From Isoetes taiwanensis (lineage: Eukaryota > Streptophyta > Lycopodiopsida > Isoetales > Isoetaceae), in the NCBI GenBank assembly GCA_021234155.1, contig JAJEKV010000052.1, forward strand, positions 9,689,284-9,753,283: a stretch of DNA of 64,000 nt, read 5' to 3'. The notes under the pieces are model-generated. The model was not told the DNA's origin. It did no database searches and was given only the letters and a program-made list of their open reading frames with translations. The translations under genes and the position numbers were made by a program. Shown here in pieces: positions 1 through 10,927 of the stretch. Positions within the stretch are counted from its first letter, which is position 1; the number at the start of each line of letters is the position of its first letter.

Positions 1-338
1 TTCAACCCTAATAGACGTCCGAGTTTTCCATTTCTCATAGTGTTGATCCTTGCTATCTGCAATCTTGTATTCTTTTCTCGTAAAAGCATATATAATGCAT
101 GAGTAGAACTTATTAGACTAAAATGGACCAACCAAACATTTGGTCTTGCTTCATCACGAAACTAAATGAGCATGTTACAAGATAAGTTCTGAGCATAGCT
201 CATGCAAACTTCACTCAATGATAGAATAGACAACAAGTTGCACATAACAACGTCCAAGAAACCTATTAACTGTTGCAGGAAGCAATATTTCTGAAAGTTA
301 GAAGCGTGGCAACAATCTGAACTCTCTCGAATTGTTTT

Positions 339-695
339 TCACATTAAGGATTGCAATTTGTTATTCTTTAGTAGTTCATTCCAATATATGAACAAGTTCC
401 TTCTCAAATTACAATGACCCTCACAGTAATCACACACGTGCAAAAGATGACTGGTCATGCCCAAATGAATTAAAACGTTGTACCATTTGTGCTCCAATTC
501 TGCTTCTAGAGCATGTTCTTGTTTCTGGTGATACTTAATGATTGTGGACATGGTCATAGAACCTAGCTTGTCGAAGGCAACCTGTCATGGAATAAAGATC
601 AACTATACAGAGAAGTCTCAAGAATGAACATGGTTTACCTTCAACAGAACATCAGGATCAAATGCATGGTGGTGTGAAACCATGTATAGTCTTTA
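339..695 (-). pseudogene. Possible two-exon gene fragment, product unknown
   Basis: On the minus strand an open exon (581 down to 339, ending in a stop) is preceded by a 57-bp GT-AG intron (638-582). A short upstream exon ends at 639. Joined in phase they give about 95 residues with the stretch HHHAFDPDVLLK followed by VAFDKLGSMTMSTIIKYHQ, then a Cys/His-rich part (HVCDYCEGHC). I recognise no family. The clean splice consensus and preserved phase suggest a real or recently real gene piece, but upstream exons are not evident. The neighbouring 640-1331 holds nothing else I can identify. It could be a chance ORF. Confidence 0.3.
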
Positions 696-1331
696 TGACT
701 TCCCCAGCATTCCCTAATCTAGAAACAGGATAGTGATAAATATCAGTGGCTGCAGACCTAAAGATATAGCCCCAAAAATGTTCAAATTTTATCTTAAATA
801 TAGCTAATGCGACCTTCATTGAAAAAGGCATCCCAAACTCTCATAGTAGTCTGACAAAAAGCAAATTTCATCATCTTAGCTACTCAAAACAAAACAAACA
901 AGTACAACATACCTCAGAAGGGAGGCTTTTAGCAAAAAGGCATAAGAACCATTATGTTGCAAAAAGATACCAACCCCAATCATGGAAATGGAAAGATGTT
1001 TCTAACAATTAAACCATCTCTTTCTGTGAAAGCAAAAATGCAGAAGACCATGGCAGTCACATTTCCATAACAGAGTTAATAGCCCTAGGTTGGTGCAAAG
1101 ACAGTGGCCTACCTTGGGCACTTCTTTGCTAAAAGATCGTTAGAAATTCTTCGTCCAATATGGCAACCAAACAATGTTCTCTGAGTGTATCATCTAGCAA
1201 AACTTCTAACAACACAACTAGTATCCAGAAGACATCTTCTTCCATTTTCATTACTAAAAGCAACAAAGCTGCCATATAATTCATTCAACTGTTCATATCA
1301 TATGAAAAAAAAGTTTGATATCTTTATGATG
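640..1331. other. No gene recognised
   Basis: AT-rich sequence with only short ORFs, apart from the possible first exon noted at 640-695. I see no protein family, tRNA or LTR terminus here. Confidence 0.5.
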
Positions 1332-2546
1332 TTTTTTTTTTTTTTTTTTTTGAAGGACGACAACCTATTATCAAGGAATATCAAGATACATACAAAGGAC
1401 CTGTGACATGGGACTCAAAACCTAGAGGGGACGAGATGGTCCACTAAGCGAAAACCACCCCAACCACGATTACATAATCATACTCCTTGTGCCACCTTGA
1501 GGTTTAATGGCCTCATCACAATCAACATATTCTGCAACATCGGGATGATCATCAATAGACATCAAGTTATCATGCCACTGAATAGAACGAGGCAGGATGG
1601 CCTCCTGAGATTACATAACCGATTTCTTCCTCGCTGCCTTCTTCCAATTGACCTGTTGCCATGACTCTTTAGCGCACTGAAGATTAGGACCATCAGCCAT
1701 AACAACCTCAGAAACATGAGAAGCAGAAGCAACAACGGGGAGAGTGGTAGGAACTATAGCTGTAGCTGACGGTGCTAAGGACGACACCATTGGAACTGTG
1801 TGTAGAGCATCTTCCATAGCCGAGGAATCCAAAACAACTGGCAAAGGTTGATCTTGAATAGGTGAAGAAAAACCAGTAGGAGCTTGAACCTGAGAAGAAT
1901 GTTGAACAGATGCCTGAGATGCACGAGTACCTCGATGAAAGCTAGCAAAAGCCTCCTTATCAGGAAACAAACGGGCTAATTCTGGACCATTCAGAAGCTT
2001 AAGATCCAACTTCTTATACCAAGGTCCGCTCTTCACAACTACACAATCTGGTAAAGGCGAGTCCACAGGCATAGAAACACAAATCCTTGGACCATTCATG
2101 ATGGAGTGTGAGATATGAACCCCAAGTCCCGTTGCAATTGCAACTAGAAATTGATGAGCCATTAGATCAGGAGGAAGATTAGGTAACGAGAACCAGCAAG
2201 GCATCTTTAATGCACGAACTGTATCTGATGTAAAGCCAGGAGAGTAATACTGGTACATTATATATTCCCCACCAAGTGGATCAATCCCTCTTGATACCAA
2301 AGAGTCCACTGCATCACTACTTTCAAACATAATGAGAACAAAGTTTTTTGCCAACAACTTGATGGACTGGAAAGGAGGAAGTTGAAGGCGTCTCAGAAGC
2401 CGAGACAACCAAACACAGAACCATGAAAAATCTAAATAGCCACCAGTAAAATACCCAAGAACTGCACAAGAAGATAAGTTCTCAGCACACTTAATATGAG
2501 CTTGATGGTCCACCTCAACCACAGGAATACCAGAAGCTTGAACCAC
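1332..2546 (-). mobile_element. LINE-like fragment: ORF1 plus poly(A) tail
   Basis: Read on the minus strand, a DUF4283-type ORF1 is followed by about 260 bp of 3' sequence ending in GTTGTCGTCCTTC and then 20 adenines (20 T on the plus strand, 1332-1351). A short 3' region before a long poly(A) tract is typical of plant LINEs. No endonuclease or reverse transcriptase ORF lies between ORF1 and the tail, so this copy is internally deleted, or a non-autonomous or retroposed ORF1. I could not find a target-site duplication because the 5' end is not defined. Confidence 0.6.
1611..2546 (-). CDS. LINE ORF1-like protein, DUF4283 domain
   Basis: An open frame of 311 codons. Residues about 30-110 fit the plant DUF4283 pattern: a hydrophobic start (VLGYFTGGYLDFSWF), an F-x-F-like core (NFVLIMFESSDAVDSLV), then a gly/pro segment and a W-F-S-LPNLPPDL stretch near 117-127. 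DUF4283 proteins are usually the nucleic-acid-binding ORF1 of plant LINEs. No C-terminal CCHC zinc knuckle is visible; the tail is Ser/Ala/Pro/Val-rich and ends in a basic KKAARKKSVM. The frame is intact while the partner ORF2 is absent. The true start may lie upstream, because the frame begins near the edge of similarity. Confidence 0.55.
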   Translation of the reverse strand: MVQASGIPVVEVDHQAHIKCAENLSSCAVLGYFTGGYLDFSWFCVWLSRLLRRLQLPPFQSIKLLAKNFVLIMFESSDAVDSLVSRGIDPLGGEYIMYQYYSPGFTSDTVRALKMPCWFSLPNLPPDLMAHQFLVAIATGLGVHISHSIMNGPRICVSMPVDSPLPDCVVVKSGPWYKKLDLKLLNGPELARLFPDKEAFASFHRGTRASQASVQHSSQVQAPTGFSSPIQDQPLPVVLDSSAMEDALHTVPMVSSLAPSATAIVPTTLPVVASASHVSEVVMADGPNLQCAKESWQQVNWKKAARKKSVM

Positions 2547-2559
2547 ATTCTAGCTGAAG

Positions 2560-3049
2560 TTAAACTATGCAATCTACATTAGCTGACAATAACCAACACA
2601 AGAATCTTGAAAACAATAGGCTACCAGAATACGATGCAGGACCCATTGCCCAGCCCGAGAATTCAACCACAGATGTGCTAGAAATGTCCGATCTAGATCC
2701 TGCCATGTTAAATATAGCTATAACAAGTATGAAGCTTAATGCATGGATCTTGCAAAGACAAAGTATTCTACTGTACATGATCTATTTATGAGTTGCTGCA
2801 GTGACTTTACCTTCTATAGCTTCTGTCAAATCACTATAATGACTTTCAGGTGCACTAAATTTCTTCTTGATATTTCAGGTGCACTAGATTTCTTCTTGTA
2901 GTAACTTTCAGGTGCACTATTTGGTCTCCTCTCCTAGGGTAACATCCAGAGAAAAAGAATATAAATCAAACATCCTTTTTATGTGACTCCAATTTTCTTG
3001 TGCTAACTGTAGCACAACGTGCATATTCATCCCTTGCGGGCATGGGATC
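2560..3049. other. No gene recognised
   Basis: Short overlapping ORFs on both strands without recognisable domains. A small direct duplication of the phrase TTTCAGGTGCACTA occurs around 2846-2920. Confidence 0.4.
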
Positions 3050-3410
3050 TAGAGGAATCTTTATCTTTTTGGAAAAGTCTCCTTGATTCCTATATAAGAG
3101 GAAGAGGTGTGCTTATTGGATTCAGATCTTCCTGCTTCTCCTTCTGCTTCTTCAACTACCTCTTGCCACCTTCCATGAACTCTGTGCTTGTTTCTTAAAG
3201 AGGATTCTCTAAGGGTTGACCTTCCAACTTTCCTTCTTGTTTCTTGACATAAATTATGCATGGACTATCTTGGAGATTCTTGTTTTTGCGAGCCCCGGTT
3301 TGGTGGAGAGCTCTGGGCTGAAGGCCTAGATTGGAAATCATTTAAGTTTTGGTATTAATTTTCTGGATGCTTGATATTTATATTACTTGTCAACCTTTGA
3401 TTCGTAATAA
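3050..3410 (+). repeat. 5' LTR, 5'-truncated
   Basis: Aligns with 5390-5711, sharing CTCCTTGATTCCTATATAA and TTCTTGTTTTTGCGAGCCC, with scattered substitutions and one 32-bp indel. It contains a TATATAAG box at 3091. Its upstream third has no counterpart. Confidence 0.75.
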
Positions 3411-3411
3411 G

Positions 3412-3425
3412 TGGTATCACGGCAC
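3412..3425 (+). promoter_or_regulatory. Primer-binding site, tRNA-Met type
   Basis: TGGTATCACGGCAC follows the LTR end by one base. It resembles the plant initiator-Met site TGGTATCAGAGC with two changes. Confidence 0.65.
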
Positions 3426-4909
3426 AGTTCCAATTTCTCTTGGAGCCTGTGTGTGTTTTCTTTTGAGTTGAATGAATAGTTCAATGTGGCATGACGTAGA
3501 AAATACTATCTACTATCTACTATCTATTATGAATAGTTTGGTATTTGTATGAGCTGATGAAATAAGAATAGGTCTCAAGAAAGTAACTTGAATTCAGGAT
3601 GGCATAAAGTGCATAAGGAAAAAGCATGTCCAAAAAAGAAATACTTTTAAGGTCGTATTTTCCATGGTTTCCCTTAGAGTTCTACTCCAAAATTGTTAAA
3701 GGAAAGACTCGATCTCGGCCAGAATCAAAACTTAAGAGACATGGTGTTTGGCAACTGGAATTGGGAAACTATGTGTTTGCTCAAAATTATTATTTTGTTG
3801 GCCAAACATATGGAATCACATTGGCAAGTCTCGGCTTTGCTGTTTATAGATTCCTCTAGACATGTCAGATCTTCCTTTTTACCAGTCAAGTTTTATGTCT
3901 GAAGCCCTACCTTAAGCCGAAGTTACCTTTAAGCCAAAATTACATTCTCGATAATGGAAAAGGAGAATTTTCTTTAAAAAAAAAGGCTCTGATAGCCTGC
4001 AAATCCACTGCATGCAGAGATATTCTATCCTGGATCGACATTCCTGAATCTAAGCTTGCCCATACATCCGATTGACCTGCCATCATGGCCGCAATCTGCA
4101 ACCAAGGTCTTAAATCCGACCTATTTACCTGCTCAAAGTTTTTTGCACTGGACCAAAGCAAGAGCAGAAGATTACAGCCTTGTAAGATTTAGTTGGAAGA
4201 TCCTTCTCGAAGCCACAGCCACTTCAAGCAACTGTCATCGTTTTTTTTTCCTGAATCTCTAATGTTAACTAGCTATAAGTCTTGTTAAAAAGTTCGATGC
4301 CTAAGTCTCCCTCAATCTTCGATGGTTAAATTAGGTGACCTAAATACCAGGAGCTATTTAGCCTTGTTAAAGTATTTTATTTAGACCCATTGAAATTAAG
4401 CTCTATCTTGAAAATTTTGCTAGGAAAACAATATGCCTTTGGATATAGATATTGAAACTCAGAAAAATAATAATTGACTTAGTAAGAAATATTAAGAGTT
4501 TTATTTGCCTAGAAGCAGATTGGATTGTGATTTTTGGAAACAAAAATTTGAGTTTTGACATGGTATAAGTTCAGATTATGATTTGATGGTGGTAATGGAT
4601 GTCATGGTGAATCAAAGAACATGATGCAGTTAATGACATTAAGTAGCAAACCAGAGGAGCCACATCAATTTGGATATGGGTTTGCTAGTCTAATGTTGTT
4701 TGTTGAGTTATCGCAGGACATGGACATTGTCATGCATAAAGTTATTTTGGAAAATATTATCACCTTTTATAGACGCAAGGAGCAACCTAAGGTAAAGGGA
4801 TATTTTAACTTTCTTTAGAGCAATTCTAAGGTAGAATTTCATAGGTAAAGTCTTGTGTACAATACATCTTAAGGTAACTATTATATTTTGTAGCATAATA
4901 GTTGGCCTT

Positions 4910-5172
4910 TGGTACATTTTTAGCCCAAAGGACTGGACTTGATTATTTTTACCCTCAAGGGCTAGACTTGAATATTTCTAGTTGTGGACTCAACTAGGGT
5001 TGTAATCATGGGCTTGGATAAGGAAATTTTTAGCCTAAAAGGCTCGACTTGAAATTTTTTAGCCTAAAGGGCTAACTTAGGAATTTTTAGCCTAAAGGGC
5101 TGGACTTGGAAATTTTTAGCCTAAAGGGCTGGACTTTAAAATTTTTAGCCTAAAGAGTTGGACTTGACTATT
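4910..5172 (+). repeat. 27-28 bp minisatellite
   Basis: About seven imperfect copies of a unit with the core TTTTTAGCCTAAAGGGCTGG and then ACTTGGAAA. The core AGCC-TAAA-GGGCT is itself a near-palindrome. It lies in the internal region of the non-autonomous LTR element. Confidence 0.75.
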
Positions 5173-5251
5173 TCAGATTATGGAGGTTGTAACCATAGAT
5201 TTGGTTATGTTAATTTGCCATATAATTCCTTGATCGAGGATGATCAATCTC

Positions 5252-5266
5252 GGGAAGGGGAGGAAT
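5252..5266 (+). promoter_or_regulatory. Polypurine tract
   Basis: GGGAAGGGGAGGAAT lies directly before the LTR start TGATATGGT. The same tract occurs at 11078-11089 before the small element's LTR. Confidence 0.75.
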
Positions 5267-5712
5267 TGATATGGTGGTGCTCAAAGGAGTGATTTGGAAA
5301 GCAAAAATAAGATAGTTGCATGGGAACTTGGACGATTGAGATATTTATAGAACCTTAGAAAAGGTTGAGACCCTAAAAAGCCCTATGTATCTTTACCTTT
5401 TTTGAAAAGGCTCCTTGATTCCTATATAAAGGGGAAGAGTTGTGCTTATTGGATTCAGATTTTCCTCCTCCTCCTTGTGCTCCTTCAACTGCCTCTTGTC
5501 ACTTTCCATGAACTCTATGCTTGTTTCTTAAAGAGGATTCTTTAAGGGTTGACCTTCCAAATTTCCTTCTTGTTGCTTGACATAAATTGTGCATGGATTA
5601 TCTTGGAGATTCTTGTTTTTGCGAGCCCAGTTGGATGGAATCATTTAAGTTTTGGTGTTAGTTTTCTAGATGCATGATATTTAGGTTACTTGCTAACCTT
5701 TGGTTCGTAACA
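5267..5712 (+). repeat. 3' LTR, complete
   Basis: 446 bp beginning TGATATGG and ending CGTAACA, with a TATATAA box at 5423. The target-site duplication cannot be tested because the 5' LTR start is lost. Confidence 0.7.
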
Positions 5713-7161
5713 CTAGGGGGCGGGAAAGGGACAGAAGGTGTCTTGCGTGTCCTCCTCCTATGGGCTCCTATATCAGTGGAAGCATATACAAAACATCATC
5801 ACTATAACAATACAATCAGCTACAACGAATAGTAGTATCACCCATCCATAGATCGCTTATAGACATCAATACTTCAGTACACCAATAGAGCTCCTACACG
5901 GGCTCATATTCATGTAGACTGATGGTTGGGATCTCAAGAGAGAACAGGCCGAGTAATGGCAATGACTTTGCCATAGACAATGGCTAGGATTGACCACTGT
6001 GCATATTATTCAGATGGGCTAAATCAGGCTATGTCATGACTGTAATCTGTTGGATACACAATCTCTTGGTATGACCTAATGAGACTATTATGGATTGCAT
6101 TTCGCAGGTCCGATGAGGTAGGAAGGGTTGCATCTACCTTTTCAGAGTGAAGGTTGCTCCGTAGGTGGCTAGAGGATTTTGGCGACACATGTCCTTTCCC
6201 AACTGAACTCCTTAAAACAAAAGCTAGGCCAACACCTGCAATGCTTGAGAGTCAGGGCGACACCATTGATCCAGGAACTGTCGAACCCATACCCAGCCCT
6301 CTCGAAGTGGCCGGCTATAAGCCTAGTTGCTATGGGTCCCCAGTAGCCGCGCTCAACAGGGACCTCCTCTATCTTGCCACAGACTCTGTTATATGGTGGT
6401 TAGTCACTCCATAACCTCCATAGCCTGGTGAGCTCTATGCATAAGCCACATATAAAAGGAACTAAAGAGTCTAAACTAGAAGAATCATATAAATAAGGCT
6501 ACTAGGTCTCTACCCCTGTCCCAATACAAGAGGTGTAAACATAATCAACCGATATCATATATCAACGTAACATGATAAATAATAAGAATAACATCTAATC
6601 CTAATCACATGCATCTAATTTACATTTAGGGTTCATGACCTGAACTGAGGGTTCTAGAATAGCTCTACTAGAGATATGAAATGCTAACTCATCTAGAATG
6701 CTAATTCCAGATGATCTATCAAGGTCTCTACTCCCAATATCTGCTCTGAAGGAACTTCCACCCACTCCTGGTGTCTCCATCGCTCTGCAGTTGGTTCGGG
6801 GTAGGTCCCACTCCTTCTGATGCAGCATGCTCCTAGGGCTGCTACACTATCTTGTGCTGCAGCAGGAGTTTTGAGCGCAAACAGGGTTCGACTACTAGAG
6901 CTGAAAAATGGCCTAGGTTTAGGGTTTGGTCATTAGTAGGCTAGGGTTGCCATGTCATGCCATGTGGCTCAAATAAGATGCGTCTGTGTGGTGGGTCGCC
7001 AATGGGATGCAGCCATGTGGAAATGGTTCCATACCTAAGTTGACTAAGTTATATATAATGACTTAGCCATGCTCCCTTTCCCCACACTAATGTATACAAG
7101 CCTACTAAGGTAGGTTTGTACGGTGACGTATTTATAATGTATATTTTAGGGGAACGTCACA
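5713..7161 (-). repeat. Probable 3' LTR of the minus-strand chromovirus
   Basis: On the minus strand a purine tract (7180-7162) is followed at 7161 by TGTGACGTTCCCC, a TG start as expected for a 3' LTR, with a TATAAATAC box about 25 bp further on (7136-7128). The far boundary is not resolved; 5713 is simply where the neighbouring element ends. Several short ORFs in this interval (for example 6154-6414 and 6601-6828) have no recognisable product. Confidence 0.4.
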
Positions 7162-7180
7162 TTCCCCCTCTCCCCTCCCC
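7162..7180 (-). promoter_or_regulatory. Polypurine tract of the chromovirus
   Basis: The plus strand is an unbroken C/T run of 19 bases, so the minus strand is GGGGAGGGGAGAGGGGGAA, directly before the LTR start. Confidence 0.6.
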
Positions 7181-7589
7181 AAACACCCATCATAATGCTA
7201 TTCTTAAAGGTGAACGAACCTACACCAACCTTAATTATACACAAGGGATATACCATTTAGAGTTTAAAGTGATAAAATTCCAACACTCAATTATGACGAT
7301 ATTGTAAAGGCTATACTTACATATCTATACAATTAATAGTTCATCATTATAAAGTAACAACATATGTCATAACACATGTTTAGGAGTTTATAATTAAGTA
7401 TAAAATCTATAACTTATATTCTTCTCGTGATGTGTTCCCTCCACTTTGCTCTTCCTTTACTGGCCTGCAATAAGTAGCACATCATGTTAGTTTATTAATA
7501 AGTCATGGTTTTAAGTGGACCACCCCCCTAATTACCTCATTGAGCCGAACTACTTGCTCAAGTTTACCCCTACATGCCTGCACCCAATC

Positions 7590-7880
7590 ATGCCCCATAA
7601 AGATTTAATCTTAAGGACCATTTAAGATGATCCTTCCTAGCATCGTCCATGATCGCATGCTTACCCCTACATGACCTCTGGTCATGCGCACATGCAGTGC
7701 ATCATGGCTAGGGAACATTTAAGATGATCCCATCATCGCCCACGATCGCATGCCTACTTCTACATGACCTCCAGTCATGCGCACAACCTGTGCATCATGG
7801 CCCTGAAGGTTTAAGCCTAGGGAACATCTTGGATGCTCCCATCATCGTCCATGATCACCAGCTTAGCCACCTATGCATCT
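7590..7880. repeat. About 105-bp imperfect tandem repeat
   Basis: Three diverged copies contain AAGATGATCC, a CATCGTCCATGATCGCATG-like phrase and CTACATGACCTCNNGTCATGCGCAC. They lie in the 3' untranslated part of the chromovirus, between the chromodomain and the purine tract. Confidence 0.6.
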
Positions 7881-7929
7881 AGACTACCCTTAGATGCATT
7901 TCATCATCTCCCTTAGGTCCCACGCACTA

Positions 7930-8345
7930 GGCTAAGCCACTGGCTGGCATCGACAAAATCGGAGCCGATTTCGCCATTGAATTGCTCCATAAATTGTGGG
8001 TATTACTTCTCTAAATCATGTTTTAATACCCACATCGTATCTTCCACGAGCAAGTGTGTCCACTTGACTAGATACTGAAGGAACTCTAACCTTCGCATCT
8101 TCTTGAATGCTTTGTCAAGAATTAATTCCAGAATAATCTCTAGTTGCTCTGTCATTTCTAACAAAGTTGGAGCCTCTAAAACTTCCTTCGGGTTTGGAGT
8201 ATGCTTCTTTAACTAGTTCACTTGCGTCTATTACTACAAGCTTATCCTTGTTTGGATCTGGTAGGGTGAGCATTGGTGCTGTTGTCAAGGCTTCTTTGAG
8301 GTTTTCGAAAGAGAATTGATAGGCTTTTCTAGATGTAGATTTAAC
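7930..8345 (-). pseudogene. Chromovirus pol remnant: RNase H start fused to chromodomain
   Basis: Minus-strand translation of 8330-8230 reads FENLKEALTTAPMLTLPDP followed by a DAS motif, the junction of Ty3 reverse transcriptase and RNase H. At 8210-7960 it reads ILDKAFKKMRR, then LQYLVKWTHLLVEDTMW and PQFMEQF, the chromodomain at the C-terminus of chromoviral integrases. The integrase core that should lie between them is deleted. The frame carries stops. The same strand and spacing link it to the gag/protease remnant at 10.08-11.45 kb; the middle of pol is missing or displaced by the methyltransferase-bearing segment. Confidence 0.75.
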
Positions 8346-9439
8346 TATCGTTCTTTATTAACTATTTTTGTACAGAATAAGAAGGGATTACCAGCAGGCT
8401 TCTTAAGCTTTGTTTGGAGGGCTAAGGAAAAGAGAAGCAGACTTAAGACCATCGAGCAAACCAAGCAGATTGCTTCATGCAGCGGTCAAGATGAGTATGA
8501 AAAGTTTACACTTTTTGGACAAGACTGCTTGTACAAGGTCGTGCATGGTGACTACACAAAGCTGGTGCAAGTCCAAGCTTTCTTGGATGGCTTTAAGGAA
8601 GTTACTTTGTCTCCAAATTGGCGTGTAATAATATTCCACTTAGACTTGTAGACCATGTTTGTACTTATGCGTATGGATGTCGTTTCTAATGCCGATTTTG
8701 TGAACTGCATTTGGTAAGTTCTAAAACCTTCCAGTTATACCATCTCTTTGTTTGACATTGTGTGCTTTAGGTTGAAGACAAATGTTAAGGGACATGGTGG
8801 GGGTGCAAGGCTAGTTAGTGCTTCGAGCACTTCCACATTGGATATTACAACACTGACACTAAAAAGATCATGGTCCACTTTAACACACGAGAGGAAAAGT
8901 CTCCACCATGCAATGCGCTCCAGTTTCCTGCTGTGGTTCACAGGTTATGAGATCCACAATGTTAAGATGCAGTCATCTCCCATTACCAAAAGCCTCAAGG
9001 GTTGATAAACAAATTGATTCAGTGGTTCTCACATCCAGATGATTGGGTTCTTGACGCATTTTCAGGAACTAGCACCACAACAGTTTATGCTCTTAAGCGG
9101 CACAACGTGGTGTCCATTGACATTGATGCAGACAAGATAAACTTCGTAGGGACTATAATAAGTTCTTGTGAGTCCTTCCCAGATGAAAACGAAGAATCAG
9201 GTGCCAAGAGTTCTTCAGTGGAAGTTAAGAGCACTTACACTCAACCTCCCATCATAGGCAGACGTGATGACGAGGTCGAGTTTGTTGACCTCGAGCCTGT
9301 AGAAGAAGAGGATGCGAAGGTGCCTGCTGAGGTTGGATTAAAATCCGAAGCAGGATTCTCAGGCCAGGTGTTGTCCCAAGAAACGAAAACAAAGGGTGAT
9401 GAGAGTCCTTGCGATTGGGATGAACGCCCAAAGGTGTAA
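8346..9439 (+). pseudogene. Decayed DNA N4/N6-methyltransferase-like gene
   Basis: The C-terminal frame (8771-9439) is continuous without indels but has four in-frame stops before about 9000. It reads GYYNTDTKKIMVHFNTREE, then HYQKPQGLINKLIQWFSHP and VLDAFSGTSTTTVYALK with SIDIDADK. This is the KP-x-x-L-I lead-in and SAM-binding motif I of N4/N6 DNA methylases. Motif I lying near the C-terminus suggests beta-class order. An acidic tail follows (FVDLEPVEEEDAKV). Upstream, 8346-8651 is open (KVVHGDYTKL resembles the start of such enzymes), and a GT-AG intron is possible at 8714-8770, although phase across it does not match. A DPPY/SPPY catalytic motif was not located. Land-plant relatives of the N4-cytosine enzyme reported in Marchantia are the best candidates, by memory only. 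The relic sits between chromovirus pol and a TIR-element end. Confidence 0.65.
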
Positions 9440-9456
9440 CCCTATACCAACCCAAT

Positions 9457-9523
9457 CGGTATAACTTTATGCCGGGTCAGTTGGTAAAAGTTTTTATCAG
9501 ACCAGTCGGTATAAGTTTATACC
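9457..9523. repeat. Palindrome cluster GGTATAAGTTTATACC
   Basis: Three palindromic copies begin 18 bp past the methyltransferase stop: CGGTATAACTTTATGCCG (9457), a decayed GGTAAAAGTTTTTATC (about 9483) and CGGTATAAGTTTATACC (9507). The core is the same as the palindromes of the TIR element at 50.2-52.4 kb. Confidence 0.6.
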
Positions 9524-10019
9524 AAGCCTCCTCTGTAATATTGTTTTAAATTATTGTCTGGTTAACTTTTTGTGACATGTACCACTATATCTATTTATTA
9601 CCTGCTTAAGGAACATTGTAACTATTGTTTCTATTATAATATAACTATTTTTCTACCTCACTTGCAAGTTTGTACTCTGCTAAATTTGTTTAACCACATA
9701 CCCGACTTTGTTTTTGAGTATCCATTGACCATGTTCTATTTCACCATGTCCTCTTTCTTCTGTGTCTGCTACAAAGGAAAGACTTTGTAGATTTTTTGAA
9801 AGAAACTACATTATAGGCAATTTTTTGTTCTTAGTAGTTTACGAGCTTTCATAAATTCTTAATACCCCCAAAAAAAGGTATATTTTAATTTTTTTTTTCC
9901 TTTTCAAAGGTAATAACTTCATAAAATAGCTGTTTTTAAGAGCCATTTTGCATAGTTTATTATTACAAACACTCAAGGCCTCCAATTTGGAGGAATTTAA
10001 GAATCTGCCAAAAATTTTA

Positions 10020-10073
10020 GAGGAATCTTTCAAAGGCACTTCTTAATAAGTGTGTTTCATTTTAAACATTGTT
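10020..10073 (-). mobile_element. TIR-element terminus (E1 family, third copy)
   Basis: Read on the minus strand from 10073 it begins AACAATGTTTAAAATGAAAC, then ACACTTATTAAGAAGTG, then CTTTGAAAGATTCC. This matches the left end of E1 at 50173 base for base apart from a few changes, including the subterminal inverted motif. No opposite end was found near 8.35 kb, so the element's other boundary is lost or strongly diverged. The terminus abuts the protease region of the minus-strand chromovirus. Confidence 0.65.
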
Positions 10074-10927
10074 AGAAACTGAAGCTGGGATATCATCTAG
10101 AATATGGTCAGAATCTGAGGCATGAACCAGCCGAATCATGATATGGAGCAGAAAGAGGAGTTGGAACATCAGCAAGAATGAAATAAAAAACCCACGATAC
10201 TGCACGAACTGAAGAAGATTTTGGTGCAGAGGTCTGAACTATAGATGAACTAGAATTAGAGCTAGAACCAATAAACTAGAAAGATCTAGTATGCCAATCA
10301 ATCAATCTAACACTATCCATAAAGCAAGCATTTGCACCACTATCAAGTTGCGCCAATGCTTCCAACCTCCCAACCTCTAATTCCAATGATATAGAGATAA
10401 AAAAATTCCTTAATGACCTTATTCAAAGGAATAAACCTGTCATGAAATGCGAAAGGAGTCTCAAACATGGCGACCAGCCGACGAGAGACTCCTATTATTA
10501 GGACCGGCCCTTGAAGTTCATCGACTGATTTGTGTGTTTCATAGAAAATCCACGATTAGCCTCTCCCTGACACTGCTTCTCGGCAGCAGACAAAGGGTCT
10601 CGAACCGCCCGATCAATTTGCATGGGGTTAGGATCGGACCTGCTGAATTCTACAGATGGAACCGAGGCAGGTGCAACAACAGGCGCTCTTGGGATTGGAA
10701 AGACCTGACTATTTGAAGAGCAGATTATCACATCAAACTGCAAATCGAATAGATTCTTCTAGAGTATGAGGATCCTCTATAGACAGCAACATATCTTTGA
10801 CATCCTTGCATAAGTCACTCAGAAAATAATCTCAAAGCGCAATATCATCCCAGGCTGTATCTACAGCAATTTGACGAAATTCTGATGCATATACTGAAGC
10901 TGAACGAGAACCTTACCTGAGATTACC

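Larger units (their letters stand above)
3050..5712 (+). mobile_element. Non-autonomous LTR retrotransposon (LARD-like)
   Basis: Two direct repeats (about 3050-3410 and 5267-5712) bracket about 1.85 kb. The first is followed by a Met-type primer-binding site and the second is preceded by a purine tract, which is the diagnostic LTR order. The internal part has only short, unrecognised ORFs (3626-3902) and a 27-bp minisatellite, with no gag, protease or polymerase. It would therefore need another element's proteins. The first 215 bp of the 5' LTR are missing or replaced. Its 3' LTR starts with the same TGATATGGT, after the same purine tract, as the tiny element at 10.9 kb. Confidence 0.7.

Noticed and set aside
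8748-9005. Plus-strand 85-aa ORF as a separate gene
   Set aside because: It is a shadow frame. The methyltransferase-like reading (GYYNTDTKK, HYQKPQG) lies in the neighbouring frame through the same bases.
10883-10927. TGAT at 10883 as the 5' start of the small LTR element
   Set aside because: The distance equals that of the 3' LTR start (45 bp), but these 45 bp do not match it. They instead translate as chromovirus gag on the minus strand, so the 5' LTR is truncated at 10928.
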